Below are positions 9,201-20,620 of a stretch of 64,000 nt of DNA, piece after piece. The notes below the pieces were generated by a model. It was not told the DNA's origin and made no database searches. It was given only the letters and a program-made list of their open reading frames with translations. A program made the position numbers and the translations under genes. Position 1 is the first letter of the stretch. The number at the start of each line of letters is the position of its first letter. The DNA lies in contig NZ_JRGL01000088.1 of the NCBI RefSeq assembly GCF_000764655.1, forward strand, positions 1 through 64,000, given 5' to 3'. The stretch comes from Aeromonas aquatica (GTDB lineage: Bacteria; Pseudomonadota; Gammaproteobacteria; Enterobacterales; Aeromonadaceae).

Positions 9201-9604
9201 TTGGCCATGATCTCGGTCTGGCGACTCTCCAGCTCTGCCAGGCTCATGCTGGCGTATTCGCTCTTGAGCTGTTCCGGGCTCTTGCCCTGGCTGAGGCCAT
9301 CGAGCTTGGCGCCGATCTCTTTGAGCTCGGTGGGCAGGGTGCGCAGTCGCTGGGTCTGGGCCTTGGCCTTGGCCTGCTCCTTCTCGATGTTGTCGAGCAG
9401 ACTCAGGGTGTCGGTCAGCAGCTTCTGATCGGCCTGCTGGTTGACGGTGAGGGTCTCCGACTTGCCGAGGGCATCGAGCGCTCGTTGTACCGTGGCGCGT
9501 TGGGGCAGATCCTGCGCCATGGCTTGCGGGACGCAGAGGCTGATGAGTAAACAGAGCAGCGGCAACAGGGTGGCCGAGACTCTTCTGAACTGTGTTGAGG
9601 GCAT
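6284..9604 (-). CDS. mscK: Mechanosensitive channel MscK (KefA)
   Basis: A 1106-residue inner-membrane channel that opens under membrane tension to release solutes on osmotic downshock. A signal peptide (cut near AMAQ) is followed by about 450 residues of alpha-helical, coiled-coil-rich periplasmic domain, then about 11 membrane segments and a C-terminal MscS domain. The pore-lining region reads KLQWLAAGLSVGIGFGMQQI, followed by ILFERPVRIGDTVTIG. The end (VGVAYGSDLE, FGASTLDHELR, HNIDIAFNQMDVHI) matches MscK more closely than the MscM/YjeP paralogue. Length equals the E. coli protein (about 1120). A 1147-residue frame on the other strand is an antisense artefact. Confidence 0.93.
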   Translation of the reverse strand: MPSTQFRRVSATLLPLLCLLISLCVPQAMAQDLPQRATVQRALDALGKSETLTVNQQADQKLLTDTLSLLDNIEKEQAKAKAQTQRLRTLPTELKEIGAKLDGLSQGKSPEQLKSEYASMSLAELESRQTEIMANLQEAQEALGTIGSQITSLQTLPERAQANMSRAYQRSQEIRSRLNSGDSISSAEKMKLNTELVLLDLQLANLQKELDNRTSMQDLAVKQRDYQSARLASEEHKLLALQEQSSAKRLGDTEKAAEQTGELVAIADNPLVQKEQEINYQLSQQLIAATTNLNSLAQKNLQAKSWLERGTQTERNLNEQVQMLKGNLLLSRILYQLYQQLEAAPSTLVKNLEEQIADLHLAQFELSQQRDQLFQKTQYLDNLVASSSEPVSEEDKASLAKLLDTRISLLDQLNRQLDSQLTNAISLQLTQQQLTRVYASIEFTLQQHIFWVSSNKPIDGKWFINWPAQAYKQASDWVLKPDWSGWGEVLLPVSLLAFPLLLVGGLLLWKRPTFLKRQQAITKDLGRFRQDSQWHTPRALLYTVLQRLPGSLFILAAGLWLTYCGLLSPKLIFQITLNLAMGYLVFSVYLSVMRPGGIGESHFRLPRAELQAKRNSMRYLWFPLLPLIMLSTKAVVEPSSLGNDVIGQALTLLLLGLTAYLVLPISRARIKGEASMVQTLTAVALALAPLALMVLAALGYYYTALKLTGRLIESFYLIIIWGLVYRTALRGLELAARRLAYRRAVAKREHRSQEDAEGGEAIEEQPMDLEDASQQSLRLTRIMLLLVFGVAFYWLWSDLVAVFTYLDSVVLWHKSEGTGANAVLYPISLSDVLTGLFLFGAALSLARNLPGLLEVLVLSKLRLAQGTAYAFTTMLNYALIGIGSLTALAMLGVQWEKLQWLAAGLSVGIGFGMQQIVSNFISGIIILFERPVRIGDTVTIGTISGTVNKIRIRSTTLTDFDRKEVIIPNQQLMIERLVNWSLSDTVTRVIARVGVAYGSDLELTRKLLMQAATENSRVLKDPAPIVYFLTFGASTLDHELRFFVSELGDRNPAIDELNRRIDVLFREHNIDIAFNQMDVHIKNRQGDEQKIESRPALPPPNGGKPA

Positions 9605-9710
9605 ATAACTTCCGGGTTATTACGCGAAATTTGGGAGGTTTCCCTCGAGGGGGGAAATCCGCGTGAATTCTAACACCGGCCGGGAAGGGGAAGCAGAGGG
9701 CAACATAAAA

Positions 9711-9735
9711 AAAACGGCGCCCGAAGGCGCCGTTT
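9711..9735 (-). terminator. Terminator of pykF
   Basis: Arms AAACGGCGCC/GGCGCCGTTT surround a CGAA loop, with an A-run on the left that becomes a U-run in the minus-strand transcript, 18 bp after the pykF stop. Confidence 0.88.
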
Positions 9736-9752
9736 CATCGGTTCAGTACGAA

Positions 9753-11165
9753 TTAGAGTACGTGAACGGAGGCGGTGTTGGTCGTGCCGCTCGGCACCAG
9801 GGCACCGGAAACCATGACGACGACGTCACCTTTCAGACCCATGCCGCTGGCCAGCGCCGCTTCTTTACCGATGCGATAGAAATCGTCGGTAGAGGCGATG
9901 CTGTCAACCACGTGAGCCATCACACCCTTGGTCAGGACCAGCTGGGCGGCGGTTTTCTGGTTGGTGGTGATGGCCAGGATCCAGGCTTTCGGGAAGTACT
10001 TGCGAATGGCCTTGGCAGACTTGCCGCCTTCGGTGGCAACCACGATCAGCGGGGCATCCAGCTTCTCGGAGGTCTCTACCGCGCCTTTGCAGACGGCTTC
10101 GGTGATGCGCAGCTTGTTGCTGTCGTTGGCAGCAGACAGGTTGGACGGCATCACGGCGTCGGTGCGCTCGCAGATGGTGGCCATGATGGTCACGGCTTCC
10201 AGCGGGTATTTACCCTTGGCGGACTCACCGGACAGCATGACGGCATCGGTGCCATCCAGCACGGCGTTCGCCACGTCGCCAGCTTCGGCGCGGGTCGGAC
10301 GCGGGTTCTTGATCATGGAATCAAGCATCTGGGTGGCGGTGATGACCACTTTACGTGCCTTGTTGCACTTGGTGATGATCATCTTCTGGGCGAAGATCAC
10401 CTCTTCAACCGGGATTTCCACACCCATGTCGCCACGGGCGACCATGATGCCGTCGGATACGGCCAGGATCTCGTCGAAGTTGTCCAGGCCTTCCTGGTTT
10501 TCGATCTTGGAGATGATCTGGATGGCTTCGCCACCGTGGGCCTTCAGGTGCTCACGGATTTCCAGCACGTCTTCTTTCTTGCGGATGAAGGACGCAGCAA
10601 CGAAATCAACGCCTTGCTCGCAACCGAAGATGAGATCGCGCTTGTCTTTCTCGGCCAGGGCCGGCAGCTTGATGGAGACGCCCGGCAGGTTGACGCCCTT
10701 GTTCTCGCCCAGATCACCGTTGTTCAGCACCTTGCAGATGACTTCACGTTCGGTGATTTCGATGACGTCCAGACCGATCAGGCCGTCATCCACCAGGATG
10801 CGGTTGCCGACGCGCAGGTCGCTGGCGAAGCCGGCGTAGGTCACGGCGACGGTGTCTTTGTTGCCAACCACGGTCTGGTCGGTGGTGAAGGTGAAGGTCT
10901 GGCCAGCGACCAGAGAGACATCGTTGCCACCTTCCAGCTTCATGGTACGGATTTCCGGACCCTTGGTATCCAGCAGAATGGCTGCGCGGGTGCCGGTTTC
11001 GGCCATGACTTCACGCAGGTTGCTGATACGGGTGCCGTGCTCGGCGTAATCACCGTGGGAGAAGTTCAGACGCATGACGTTCATGCCGGCATCCAGCATC
11101 TTGGTCAGCATTTCTTTGGATTCGGTCTTGGGACCGATGGTGCAGACGATTTTGGTCTTTTTCAT
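9753..11165 (-). CDS. pykF: Pyruvate kinase I
   Basis: A 470-residue glycolytic enzyme that converts phosphoenolpyruvate and ADP to pyruvate and ATP. It is closely similar to E. coli Pyk[17 protein letters not shown] at the start, [36 protein letters not shown] and [16 protein letters not shown]. The C-terminal allosteric domain ends in [12 protein letters not shown]. Type I enzymes are activated by fructose 1,6-bisphosphate. The start at 11165 gives exactly the family length. ATG 11177 would add MKTP; neither has a strong ribosome site, so the start is uncertain by four codons. Confidence 0.96.
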   Translation of the reverse strand: MKKTKIVCTIGPKTESKEMLTKMLDAGMNVMRLNFSHGDYAEHGTRISNLREVMAETGTRAAILLDTKGPEIRTMKLEGGNDVSLVAGQTFTFTTDQTVVGNKDTVAVTYAGFASDLRVGNRILVDDGLIGLDVIEITEREVICKVLNNGDLGENKGVNLPGVSIKLPALAEKDKRDLIFGCEQGVDFVAASFIRKKEDVLEIREHLKAHGGEAIQIISKIENQEGLDNFDEILAVSDGIMVARGDMGVEIPVEEVIFAQKMIITKCNKARKVVITATQMLDSMIKNPRPTRAEAGDVANAVLDGTDAVMLSGESAKGKYPLEAVTIMATICERTDAVMPSNLSAANDSNKLRITEAVCKGAVETSEKLDAPLIVVATEGGKSAKAIRKYFPKAWILAITTNQKTAAQLVLTKGVMAHVVDSIASTDDFYRIGKEAALASGMGLKGDVVVMVSGALVPSGTTNTASVHVL

Positions 11166-11581
11166 GGGAGTCTTCATGGTTAAGGAGTTTCCGCCGAGCA
11201 ATATACACCAGTTTTTGGATACTTTTTATGATCCAGAAACAACGTTTTGAGCTAAAACCGCCTCATTTCACAAGATAACGTTTTCGCTCACTGTTGATTT
11301 TAGGGGCTAAAATAATTGGTTTCCCAGATCTCAGCCCATTTGGTTCCCCTTCCTCGAGCGCATCGGCTTCGAACGGATGTTGTTAAATAACCAACAACGA
11401 CGTCAGGGCTGAGGGGGAGATCGGCGGTTTATGGCCGAGCCGCCACCAAGTGTAGTGAGGAGGCCGTCGGTTGCCAGCGGGAGGGGCATAAAGGAAGCTC
11501 GTTGAGGGAAAAAAGGCGCCGTTGTCACCAGCGGCGCCTCTCATTTATATGATCAGCAGCGGATGATCCCGTGGCTTGGGA
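11166..11581. other. Intergenic region between roxA and pykF
   Basis: 416 bp without a convincing gene. It holds the pykF promoter region (AT-rich at about 11200-11320) and, at the left of the next gene, the roxA terminator. No clear operator could be assigned by eye. Confidence 0.6.
11508..11540 (-). terminator. Terminator of roxA
   Basis: AGGCGCC and GGCGCCT arms with a 12-nt loop are followed on the minus strand by TTTTTT, 42 bp after the roxA stop. Confidence 0.8.
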
Positions 11582-12712
11582 TCAGCCGAAGAACCAGTAG
11601 CCGCGGTTGACCAACCGGGTCAGCAGTTGCAGGAAGCCGGCCTGATCGGCGAGCTCCACCATGTCGACCTGGGTGATGATGTCCTTGTCACACAGCAGCG
11701 AAATAGCGGCAGCGTCTTCGCTCTGCAGGGTCCAGGCTTCGCCGTCGATGTAGCACTGCTGGTTGTCGCCGCTGAACCAGACGGAGCGCAGGCCCGGCAC
11801 CTTGATGGCGGGCTCGCCCTGAGTCAGCAGATCGGCGATTTCCTCGGCGCTGTAGTCAGGCTCGACCGGGTTCACGTCCAGATCGTGCTTGGCCTCGGAG
11901 ATCATGGTGCCGAACCACTCCTTGAACAGGGTCTCGTCATCCAGGGCCTGCTGCATCAATTCGCGCAGGCGGTGCATCTCGTGGGGCAGGATCTCGCCGT
12001 GACGGGCGCGGGGCTTGAGGTCCGGATCGCCATAACGCTCGGTACGCACCTCGTTGTCGATCAGGTGATCGGCAAACGACGAGATGAGCGCCTTGGCGTC
12101 CGGCGCGCGGAAGCCCACCGAGAAGTTCAGGGAGGGCTCGATGGCGTAGCCTTCGTGGGGGAATCCGGGCGGGATGTAGAGGATGTCGCCCGGCTCCATG
12201 ATGACGTCGATGATCGCCTCGAACGGCTCGCAGTGCAGCAGGGCCGCGTGGGCGGCGAACTCGCTCCGGGGCGTTGCATCGCCGACGCGCCAGTGGCGCT
12301 TGCCCTGACCCTGGGTGATGAACACATCGTAGTTGTCGATGTGGGGGCCGACGCCGCCGTGGGGAGTGGAGAAGCTCACCATCACATCGTCAAAGCGCCA
12401 GCCCGGGATGAACTGGAACGGCAGCGCCAGCTCGTTGACCTCGGGGGCCCAGTGGTTGCAGGCCTGCACCAGCACGGTCCAGTTCTCTTCCCCCAGGTGA
12501 TCGTAAGACTCGAAGGGGCCGTGGGCGGCTTCCCACTTGCCGTCGAAACGGGTCACCAGGCGGGATTCCACCACCTCTTCCATGGCCAGGCCCGCCAGCT
12601 CGTCCGGGCTGATGGGATCCTGAAAATTCTTGAAGCCGCCCTTGATAAGGAGCGGGCGCTTCTGCCAATGGTGCTCGAGGAAGTGAGCGATATCCAGATT
12701 GAGTTCGTACAT
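11582..12712 (-). CDS. roxA: Ribosomal protein uL16 arginine hydroxylase (RoxA/YcfD)
   Basis: A 376-residue JmjC-type Fe(II)/2-oxoglutarate oxygenase that hydroxylates a conserved arginine of 50S ribosomal protein uL16. The iron ligands are visible as His124 and Asp126 in GPHIDNYD and His186 in PPGFPHEGYA, matching the E. coli enzyme within one residue. The substrate-pocket stretch HWAPEVNELALPF is also conserved. The C-terminal part corresponds to the dimerisation and winged-helix region. The start at 12712 gives MYELNLDIAHFLEHHW, the family N-terminus. It is separated from purB by a terminator, so it is probably its own unit. Confidence 0.93.
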   Translation of the reverse strand: MYELNLDIAHFLEHHWQKRPLLIKGGFKNFQDPISPDELAGLAMEEVVESRLVTRFDGKWEAAHGPFESYDHLGEENWTVLVQACNHWAPEVNELALPFQFIPGWRFDDVMVSFSTPHGGVGPHIDNYDVFITQGQGKRHWRVGDATPRSEFAAHAALLHCEPFEAIIDVIMEPGDILYIPPGFPHEGYAIEPSLNFSVGFRAPDAKALISSFADHLIDNEVRTERYGDPDLKPRARHGEILPHEMHRLRELMQQALDDETLFKEWFGTMISEAKHDLDVNPVEPDYSAEEIADLLTQGEPAIKVPGLRSVWFSGDNQQCYIDGEAWTLQSEDAAAISLLCDKDIITQVDMVELADQAGFLQLLTRLVNRGYWFFG

Positions 12713-12817
12713 GGTGTTTCTCGTATCTTGTGAGAGATCTTGCCCAAATCGGGTTTGGGCAAGGGCTCTGATATGGCCCAATAGCCAATGAGGCCATTGA
12801 GTGGGCCAAAATCAACA

Positions 12818-12844
12818 GGGGCCCTGCAGCCATTGCAGGGCCCC
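12818..12844 (-). terminator. Hairpin terminator of the mnmA-hflD-purB operon
   Basis: Perfect 11-bp GC-rich arms GGGGCCCTGCA/TGCAGGGCCCC lie 20 bp after the purB stop. The following T-run is short (TGTTGATTTT on the minus strand). Confidence 0.75.
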
Positions 12845-12864
12845 CGTCGGTTCGGTTTAACCGC

Positions 12865-14271
<1,407 letters not shown>

Positions 14272-14880
14272 TCAAAAACGTTTGGCCAGTTCCACCATCT
14301 TCTTGCGCGCGAAGATGATCTGGGTACGGCTGCCGCCAAGCTGGCGCCACAGCACGCAGGCACGGATGCCCGCCAGCAGCAGGGCGCGCACCTTGTGCTG
14401 CACCAGCGGCTGTTGCAGGAACAGCGGGGTGCCCGCAATCTGGATGCGCGGCCCTATGGGGCTGATGAGATCGCTGTAGATGCTCGCCATGTTGGCCAGG
14501 ATCTGCTCGTCGAGCAGATCGAAATGCTGTTGCTGACGGCCGATCTGCCCGATCCGCTCCCCCAGCATGTTGAGGATGTCCTTGCGCTTGGCGAGCTTGC
14601 GCTCCAGCGCAATCAGGCTGACCACGTAGCGAGTCAGTTCGGCGTTCTTCTGGTTGCTGGTGCCGAGTTGCTCCACCAGGGCGCGGTAGCCGTCGCGGAT
14701 CGCGAGGTGGCTGCCGAACACTTCCAGCGGCTGTTTGGGATTGGTCACCAGCACGCTTTGCAGGCTTTCGCGCAGGGAGGCCTCGTCACAGCTGCCATCA
14801 CGGGCCACTTTTTGCACCAGATAGGCCGCCTGGCAGATGCCGGCGAAAGCCATTGTTCTGTCTTGGAATTTGTCGCTCAC
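14272..14880 (-). CDS. hflD: High frequency lysogenization protein HflD
   Basis: A 202-residue mostly helical protein. In E. coli, HflD is a membrane-associated factor that binds phage lambda CII and lowers lysogeny; its normal cell role is unclear. Recognisable family stretches are MAFAGICQAAYLVQKVAR, EVFGSHLAIRDGYRALVEQLG and GTPLFLQQPLVQHKVRALLLAGIRACVLWRQLGG. It lies between mnmA (23-bp gap) and purB, the conserved position of this gene. Confidence 0.92.
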   Translation of the reverse strand: MSDKFQDRTMAFAGICQAAYLVQKVARDGSCDEASLRESLQSVLVTNPKQPLEVFGSHLAIRDGYRALVEQLGTSNQKNAELTRYVVSLIALERKLAKRKDILNMLGERIGQIGRQQQHFDLLDEQILANMASIYSDLISPIGPRIQIAGTPLFLQQPLVQHKVRALLLAGIRACVLWRQLGGSRTQIIFARKKMVELAKRF

Positions 14881-14903
14881 GTCTGCTGCCTTCTGTTAAG
14901 GAT

Positions 14904-16010
14904 TCAAACCGGATGGCTGAAACGCTGTTCGATGATGCCACCGCCCAGACACTCTTCCCCGTCGTAGAAGACGGCAGACTGCCCCGGGGTCACCGCCGCC
15001 TGTTTCTCATCGAAGATGACCCGAATGGTCTGGTCGTCGATGGGCTGGATGAGGCAGGGGATGTCTTCCTGGCGATAGCGGGTCTTGACGGTGCAGCGGC
15101 GCGGCGCGCGGATCGGGGTGCGATCCACCCAGTGCAATTGGCTCGCGATCAGGCCATCGGAGTAGAGACGGGGATGCTCGCCCTGCGCCACCACCAGCAC
15201 GTTGCGCTCCACTTCCTTGTCCACCACGTACCAGGCCTCCTCGGTGGCGTCTTTGCGGCCACCGATGCCGAGCCCCTTGCGCTGACCCAGGGTGTGATAC
15301 ATCAGACCCTGGTGCTCGCCGATCACCTTGCCATCCACGGTTTCGATGGGGCCGGGCTGGGCAGGCAGGAACTTGGCGAGGAAGTCCTTGAACTTGCGCT
15401 CACCGATGAAGCAGATGCCGGTGGAGTCTTTCTTCTTGGCGGTGACGAGATCGAGCTGCTCGGCGATGCGGCGCACCTCCGGCTTCTCCAGATCCCCGAC
15501 CGGGAACAGGCTCTGACCGACCTGAGCTTCGCTCAAGGTGTAGAGGAAGTAGCTCTGATCCTTGTTGCCATCGAGACCGCGCAGCAGGCGCGGACGGCCA
15601 GTGCTGTCGTCACGGCGCACATAGTGGCCGGTGGCGATGTAGGTGGCACCCAGCTCTTCGGCGGCAAACTCCAGGAACGCCTTGAACTTGATCTCCTTGT
15701 TGCACAGGATATCGGGGTTCGGGGTGCGGCCCGCCTTGTACTCGGCCAGGAAGTGCTCGAACACGTTGTCCCAGTACTCGGCGGCGAAGTTGATGGTGTG
15801 CAGCTTCATGTCCAGCTTGTCGCAGACGGCCTGAGCGTCAGCCAAATCCTGGGAGGCAGAGCAATACTCGTCCGTGTCGTCTTCTTCCCAGTTCTTCATG
15901 AACAAACCTTCGACCTGATAACCCTGCTGCTGGAGCAAGTAGGCCGAGACGGAAGAATCCACGCCGCCGGACATGCCGACGATCACCTTGATTTGGCTGT
16001 TGTCTGTCAT
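14904..16010 (-). CDS. mnmA: tRNA-specific 2-thiouridylase MnmA
   Basis: A 368-residue enzyme that places sulfur on the wobble uridine (U34) of tRNAs for Lys, Glu and Gln, using ATP and sulfur relayed from IscS through Tus proteins. The PP-loop motif MSGGVDSS is at residues 14-21. The catalytic cysteines lie in CNKEIKF and [29 protein letters not shown] marks the central domain. It is the first gene of the mnmA-hflD-purB operon. Confidence 0.97.
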   Translation of the reverse strand: MTDNSQIKVIVGMSGGVDSSVSAYLLQQQGYQVEGLFMKNWEEDDTDEYCSASQDLADAQAVCDKLDMKLHTINFAAEYWDNVFEHFLAEYKAGRTPNPDILCNKEIKFKAFLEFAAEELGATYIATGHYVRRDDSTGRPRLLRGLDGNKDQSYFLYTLSEAQVGQSLFPVGDLEKPEVRRIAEQLDLVTAKKKDSTGICFIGERKFKDFLAKFLPAQPGPIETVDGKVIGEHQGLMYHTLGQRKGLGIGGRKDATEEAWYVVDKEVERNVLVVAQGEHPRLYSDGLIASQLHWVDRTPIRAPRRCTVKTRYRQEDIPCLIQPIDDQTIRVIFDEKQAAVTPGQSAVFYDGEECLGGGIIEQRFSHPV

Positions 16011-16328
16011 TAGTCGAAGTTACCAGTTCGTTTAAACGGGGCGTATTCTACCAGAGTTTTGCGCCCCCGGTCACATCTCCCTGCCGTCGTTCCTCTCGGG
16101 AGCCCGGCGACGGGAAATCGTTTTTCTGTTTGTCGGCACCATGATGAAAGAAATGGCACCAAATGATCCTAAATGGCCTGTTCAGGAGCTGTCACGAGAG
16201 GTCGGCAGCAAGGTAAAGAGCAGCGCAGGAACCGGAGTGTGTAAATACACATGAGCTTTCCTGATTACAAACAAGCGAGCAGCACATGAGCCTTGATCAC
16301 GGCCTCGCAGTAAGATCGTGGACAGGCT
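16011..16328. other. Intergenic region between mnmA and nudJ
   Basis: 318 bp with no gene. It contains the mnmA promoter side and, from about 16150, a structured stretch centred on the palindrome at 16226-16263. Confidence 0.6.
16226..16263. repeat. Palindromic intergenic element
   Basis: Outer arms CAGGAA/TTCCTG surround inner arms TGTGT/ACACA with an AAAT loop. The base composition and layout resemble dispersed palindromic repeats of gammaproteobacterial intergenic DNA. The family assignment is an inference; only one copy was noticed in this window. Confidence 0.45.
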
Positions 16329-16796
16329 TCAAATAAAGGCTTTGAGCGCCGACAGTGGCAGGCGAGCGCCCCCCAGATAATCCTGGATGCACTGCCACAC
16401 CAGCGGACTTCTCAGGGCCGGTTTGCACTCGGCGATCTCGTCCAGGGTGAGCCAGTGGCAGGCCAGCACGTCGCCGTCGGGATCCTCTGGATGGTGCTGA
16501 CCCGGCGCCTTTTCAAGATCAAACACCAGGGCGGTGCGCACGAAGGTGGCCTCGCTGTCGGCCGGTTTGAACAGATAGACCCCCAGCCAGGCGTTGGGAC
16601 GGGCGCAGAGCCCGGTCTCCTCTTTCAGCTCGCGGCAGGCGGCCTCGATCAGGTTCTCCCCCGGCTCCACATGGCCGGCGGGCTGGTTGAAGCGGCGCTT
16701 GCCCGCGATTTCCTCCTCCACCAGCAGGAAGCGGCCCTGCCAGTGCACCAGGGCGGCCACCGTCAATCTGGCGGGCAACGGGGGGTGATCAGTCAT
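16329..16796 (-). CDS. nudJ: Nudix phosphatase NudJ
   Basis: A 155-residue Nudix hydrolase. The Nudix box is complete: GHVEPGENLIEAACRELKEE, then TG (about residues 41-62). E. coli NudJ removes phosphate from hydroxymethylpyrimidine pyrophosphate and from nucleoside di- and triphosphates. The position upstream of mnmA on the same strand is that of E. coli nudJ, here 318 bp away rather than tightly linked. It may be co-transcribed with rluE, whose stop lies 26 bp upstream. Confidence 0.88.
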   Translation of the reverse strand: MTDHPPLPARLTVAALVHWQGRFLLVEEEIAGKRRFNQPAGHVEPGENLIEAACRELKEETGLCARPNAWLGVYLFKPADSEATFVRTALVFDLEKAPGQHHPEDPDGDVLACHWLTLDEIAECKPALRSPLVWQCIQDYLGGARLPLSALKAFI

Positions 16797-16822
16797 AAGG
16801 ACTCCTTGTCTCTCGTGTTCAT

Positions 16823-17812
<990 letters not shown>

Positions 17813-17917
17813 CGCATGCACACCAAAAGCAGAGGATGCGCGATTGTATCACAGGGGGATCGGCTGGCAGATGAACGAAGCTGGCTCACGCCAGCGCAAA
17901 AACGTCGATGAGCCTGA

Positions 17918-18685
17918 TCAGCTCAGCAGGCCTTCGATGACGATGGCCTGCCGGGCGGGGGAGGAGCTTGCGTGCAAGAGCGCCATGCTGACTGTCTCAT
18001 CCATCAGGGCGCGGGCCAGTCGGGTGAGGGGGCGCAGCTGTTCGGGGGCGAGGCCGCTTGGGATGGCCAGCAGTATGAGGGTGCTGACCGGGCCGAGCGC
18101 CGATCCCCAGTGGATGGGCTCATCGCAGCTCAATAGCGAGAGGGTGGGCTGGCGGATGGCGGGGCAGATCACATGGGGCATGGCCAGCCCCGGCCGGATG
18201 ATGGTGGCGGCCAGCTGCTCGCGCGCGTGAATGGCCTGCTCCAGCGCGGGTCTGTCGCGCACCCGCTCCCCGGGCAGCAAGTCCACCAGCACCCTCAGGG
18301 CCAGGGCCTTGTCGAGGGGGGCGTTGGCGTGGCCGAGTTGAGCGAGGGAGAAGCAGTAATCGGGCAGGGCGAGGCCAAGGCGCTGCTCGGCCTGGGCGGC
18401 CGTGCCCGGCCGACCGAGCGGCTGGCCCAGCTCCCCGCACCAGCAGGTAAAGGCCATGTGGGCGAGCTCGGCGTCCAGCCCCTCGATCAGCAGTTGGCAG
18501 AGATCCCCGGGCTGGGTGGCCAGGGTGAGCAGGGCGAGCTGGTTGGCCGCCCCCACGCTCTGGCGACGGGTCATGTTGATGAACTGGATGTGGGACTTGA
18601 ACAGCCCGGCCAGCCGGCAGAGCTGCTTGGCCTGGGTGATGGTCAGGCCCTGGCGGCAGCAGAAGGTGAGCTCGCGGCGCAGCAT
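17918..18685 (-). CDS. PTS fructose-type IIA protein with a degenerate HPr-like N-terminal domain
   Basis: A 255-residue protein. The first 75 residues have the HPr layout, but the usual GLHARPA active-site motif reads GLTITQA. The phosphoryl histidine is therefore Thr15, and the regulatory-serine region is also changed (GAANQLALLTL). Residues about 100-250 form a fructose/mannitol-type EIIA domain, with the phosphorylatable His171 in GLAMPHV. The EIIA half should accept phosphate, but the HPr half should not. The ATG directly follows the TGA of the IIB gene, so translation is coupled. No membrane IIC gene adjoins this pair. Confidence 0.8.
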   Translation of the reverse strand: MLRRELTFCCRQGLTITQAKQLCRLAGLFKSHIQFINMTRRQSVGAANQLALLTLATQPGDLCQLLIEGLDAELAHMAFTCWCGELGQPLGRPGTAAQAEQRLGLALPDYCFSLAQLGHANAPLDKALALRVLVDLLPGERVRDRPALEQAIHAREQLAATIIRPGLAMPHVICPAIRQPTLSLLSCDEPIHWGSALGPVSTLILLAIPSGLAPEQLRPLTRLARALMDETVSMALLHASSSPARQAIVIEGLLS

Positions 18686-18991
18686 TCAGGCGCCGCTGAT
18701 GGACGCTTTGAGCACGGCTATCGCATCGAGCAGCACGGCCTCCAGCGGGACCTGGCGCAGGGGGCAGCCGAGGAAGCGATCCTTCTGTTCGATCTCGATA
18801 TCGGAGGCGATCAGCACCAGATCGGCGACGGCGATGTCCCGGGCGGTCAGCACGTTCTCCAGCCCCATGGCGCCCTGGGTTTCGACCTTGATCTTCAGTC
18901 CCAGCTTGTCGGCGGCTTTTTGCAGCGCCTCGGCGGCCATGTAGGTGTGGGCGATGCCGGTGGGGCAGGCGGTGACGGCGAGGATCTTCAT
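18686..18991 (-). CDS. PTS fructose-like IIB component
   Basis: A 101-residue stand-alone EIIB of the fructose type. The phosphorylated cysteine is Cys9 in AVTACPTGIAHT, followed by YMAAEALQKAADKLG and KVETQGAMG, the family core. It takes phosphate from a IIA domain and passes it to sugar in a IIC permease. It is cotranscribed with the HPr-like/IIA gene. The pair resembles the separate frw/frv-type subunits, but no IIC follows, so it may serve a permease encoded elsewhere or a regulatory role. Confidence 0.85.
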   Translation of the reverse strand: MKILAVTACPTGIAHTYMAAEALQKAADKLGLKIKVETQGAMGLENVLTARDIAVADLVLIASDIEIEQKDRFLGCPLRQVPLEAVLLDAIAVLKASISGA

Positions 18992-19154
18992 GGGCTCTCG
19001 AAGCAAATTGAGGTGGGGCAACAAGATAGCGCCAAGGGCCTGATTTTGCCAAAGGTGCGGGCTAAAAGTGGGATCTTGGCGGTGCAGTGGTGGCAGGATG
19101 CACCGTGGGTGGCTGCAATCTGGTGTCATTTGCTGACAGTGGCGGCCCAACATA

Positions 19155-19181
19155 AAAAACGGCCCGCCAAAGGGCGAGCCG
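19155..19181 (-). terminator. Probable terminator of uhpT
   Basis: CGGCCCGCC and GGCGAGCCG arms (one mismatch) are followed on the minus strand by GTTTTTTATG, 33 bp after the uhpT stop. Confidence 0.65.
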
Positions 19182-19213
19182 AATGCACACTACGGAGTGA
19201 AACACTTTGTCTA

Positions 19214-20620
19214 TCAGGCGGTCTGGGTGGCCAGTTCGGCCGCTTTCAGCTCACGTTTGATACGACGGATCTTGCGCTCCTCGGCCACGGCCACGCAGGC
19301 CATCAGCACCAGGCAGGCGGCGGCGGCCATGTCCAGCGCCGCGAAGGTGCCGCTCCAGCCGGTCAGGCCGAAGATGGGGGTGCCATCGGCGATCATGCCC
19401 AGACCCAGCTTGGCGAAGCTGTCACCGATGAGATAGGCGAAGGTGCCCTTGACGCCATCGGCCACGCTGATCCCCTGCTTGGGCACGAAGCCCACGGCGG
19501 CCACGCCGATCAGCAGCTGCGGGCCGAACACCAGGAAGCCCAGGGTGAACAGGGAACCCAGGAACATGAACTGGGTGGTGGCGTGCTGGTAGAGACCCAG
19601 GGTCGCGATGATCAGCGCCAGTGCCACACAGGCCACCAGGCCGCGGCGACCGTTCGCCAGATCGGAGAGATAGCCCCACATCAGGGTACCGACCAGGGCG
19701 CCCACTTCGAAGAAGGTGAAGCCCTGGATGGCGACTTCCTTGGAGAAGCCGAGCTCCTGATGGGCGTAGACGGTGGACCACTGGTCGATGCCGATGCGCA
19801 CCACGTACAGGAAGATGTTGGCGAAGCAGAGCAGCCAGATCACCTTGTTCATCAGCACGTACTTCACGAAGATCTGGCCCTTGGTCAGCTTCTGCTCCTC
19901 GGTGGCGATGTCCTCTTCGCTGGCCACCTCGTCAAACAGCTCCTCCACCTTGCCAAGGCCATAGGCCTCCGGTGAATCGTTGCCAAAGCGCAGGCCGATA
20001 AAGCCGACGATGAGGGCGATGATGGAGGGGAAGATGAACATACCGAGCACGTTGCCATCGAACAGGTAGTTGGCACCGAACAGCGCCACCCCGGCCGCCC
20101 CGGCGCCACCCACGTTGTGGGAGAGGTTCCACATGCCGAGGTAGGTGCCGCGCTTGTTGCGGGGGGTCCACTTGGTGATGGTGGAGTAGCTGCAGGAGCC
20201 GCCACAACTCTGGAAGAAGCCGCTCAGGGCATAGAAGAAGATCATAAAGTAGAGGCTAAACCCGGTACCCCCCATGCTGGCACTGAAGCCCAGCATGCAG
20301 AGGGCGGAGAGGATCAGCATCAGCGGCAGGAACTGCTTGGTGTTCTTGCCGTCGGCATAGTAGGAGACGACCGTCTTGCCCACCCCGTAGGTGATGGAGA
20401 AGCCGAGGCCTATCATGCCGAGCTCGGTCATGGAGAGACCGTACTCCTGGATCATGTCATTCTGCGCAATGTTGAAGTTCTTGCGGATCAGATACATGGT
20501 CAGATAGCCAATGAATACAACCAGATAGGATTGCATAAAGGGCTTGAACCAGAGTTTGCGCCGGGCTTCGACCGGCAGGTCCAGGGTGGGGATCCGGACC
20601 TGTTCGAGCAGTTTAAACAT
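19214..20620 (-). CDS. uhpT: Hexose-6-phosphate:phosphate antiporter
   Basis: A 468-residue, 12-segment MFS transporter of the organophosphate:Pi antiporter family. It is nearly colinear with E. coli Uhp[64 protein letters not shown] and [14 protein letters not shown]. It takes up glucose-6-phosphate and related sugar phosphates (and fosfomycin in enteric bacteria) in exchange for phosphate. In E. coli it is induced through UhpABC and CRP. No uhpA, B or C gene lies nearby, but a CRP-like site is upstream. It is a single-gene unit. Confidence 0.95.
   Translation of the reverse strand: MFKLLEQVRIPTLDLPVEARRKLWFKPFMQSYLVVFIGYLTMYLIRKNFNIAQNDMIQEYGLSMTELGMIGLGFSITYGVGKTVVSYYADGKNTKQFLPLMLILSALCMLGFSASMGGTGFSLYFMIFFYALSGFFQSCGGSCSYSTITKWTPRNKRGTYLGMWNLSHNVGGAGAAGVALFGANYLFDGNVLGMFIFPSIIALIVGFIGLRFGNDSPEAYGLGKVEELFDEVASEEDIATEEQKLTKGQIFVKYVLMNKVIWLLCFANIFLYVVRIGIDQWSTVYAHQELGFSKEVAIQGFTFFEVGALVGTLMWGYLSDLANGRRGLVACVALALIIATLGLYQHATTQFMFLGSLFTLGFLVFGPQLLIGVAAVGFVPKQGISVADGVKGTFAYLIGDSFAKLGLGMIADGTPIFGLTGWSGTFAALDMAAAACLVLMACVAVAEERKIRRIKRELKAAELATQTA

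Noticed and set aside
6107-9550. A 1147-codon open frame on the plus strand
   Set aside because: It is exactly antisense to mscK, has Gln/His/Gly-rich composition of a shadow frame and no recognisable domain.
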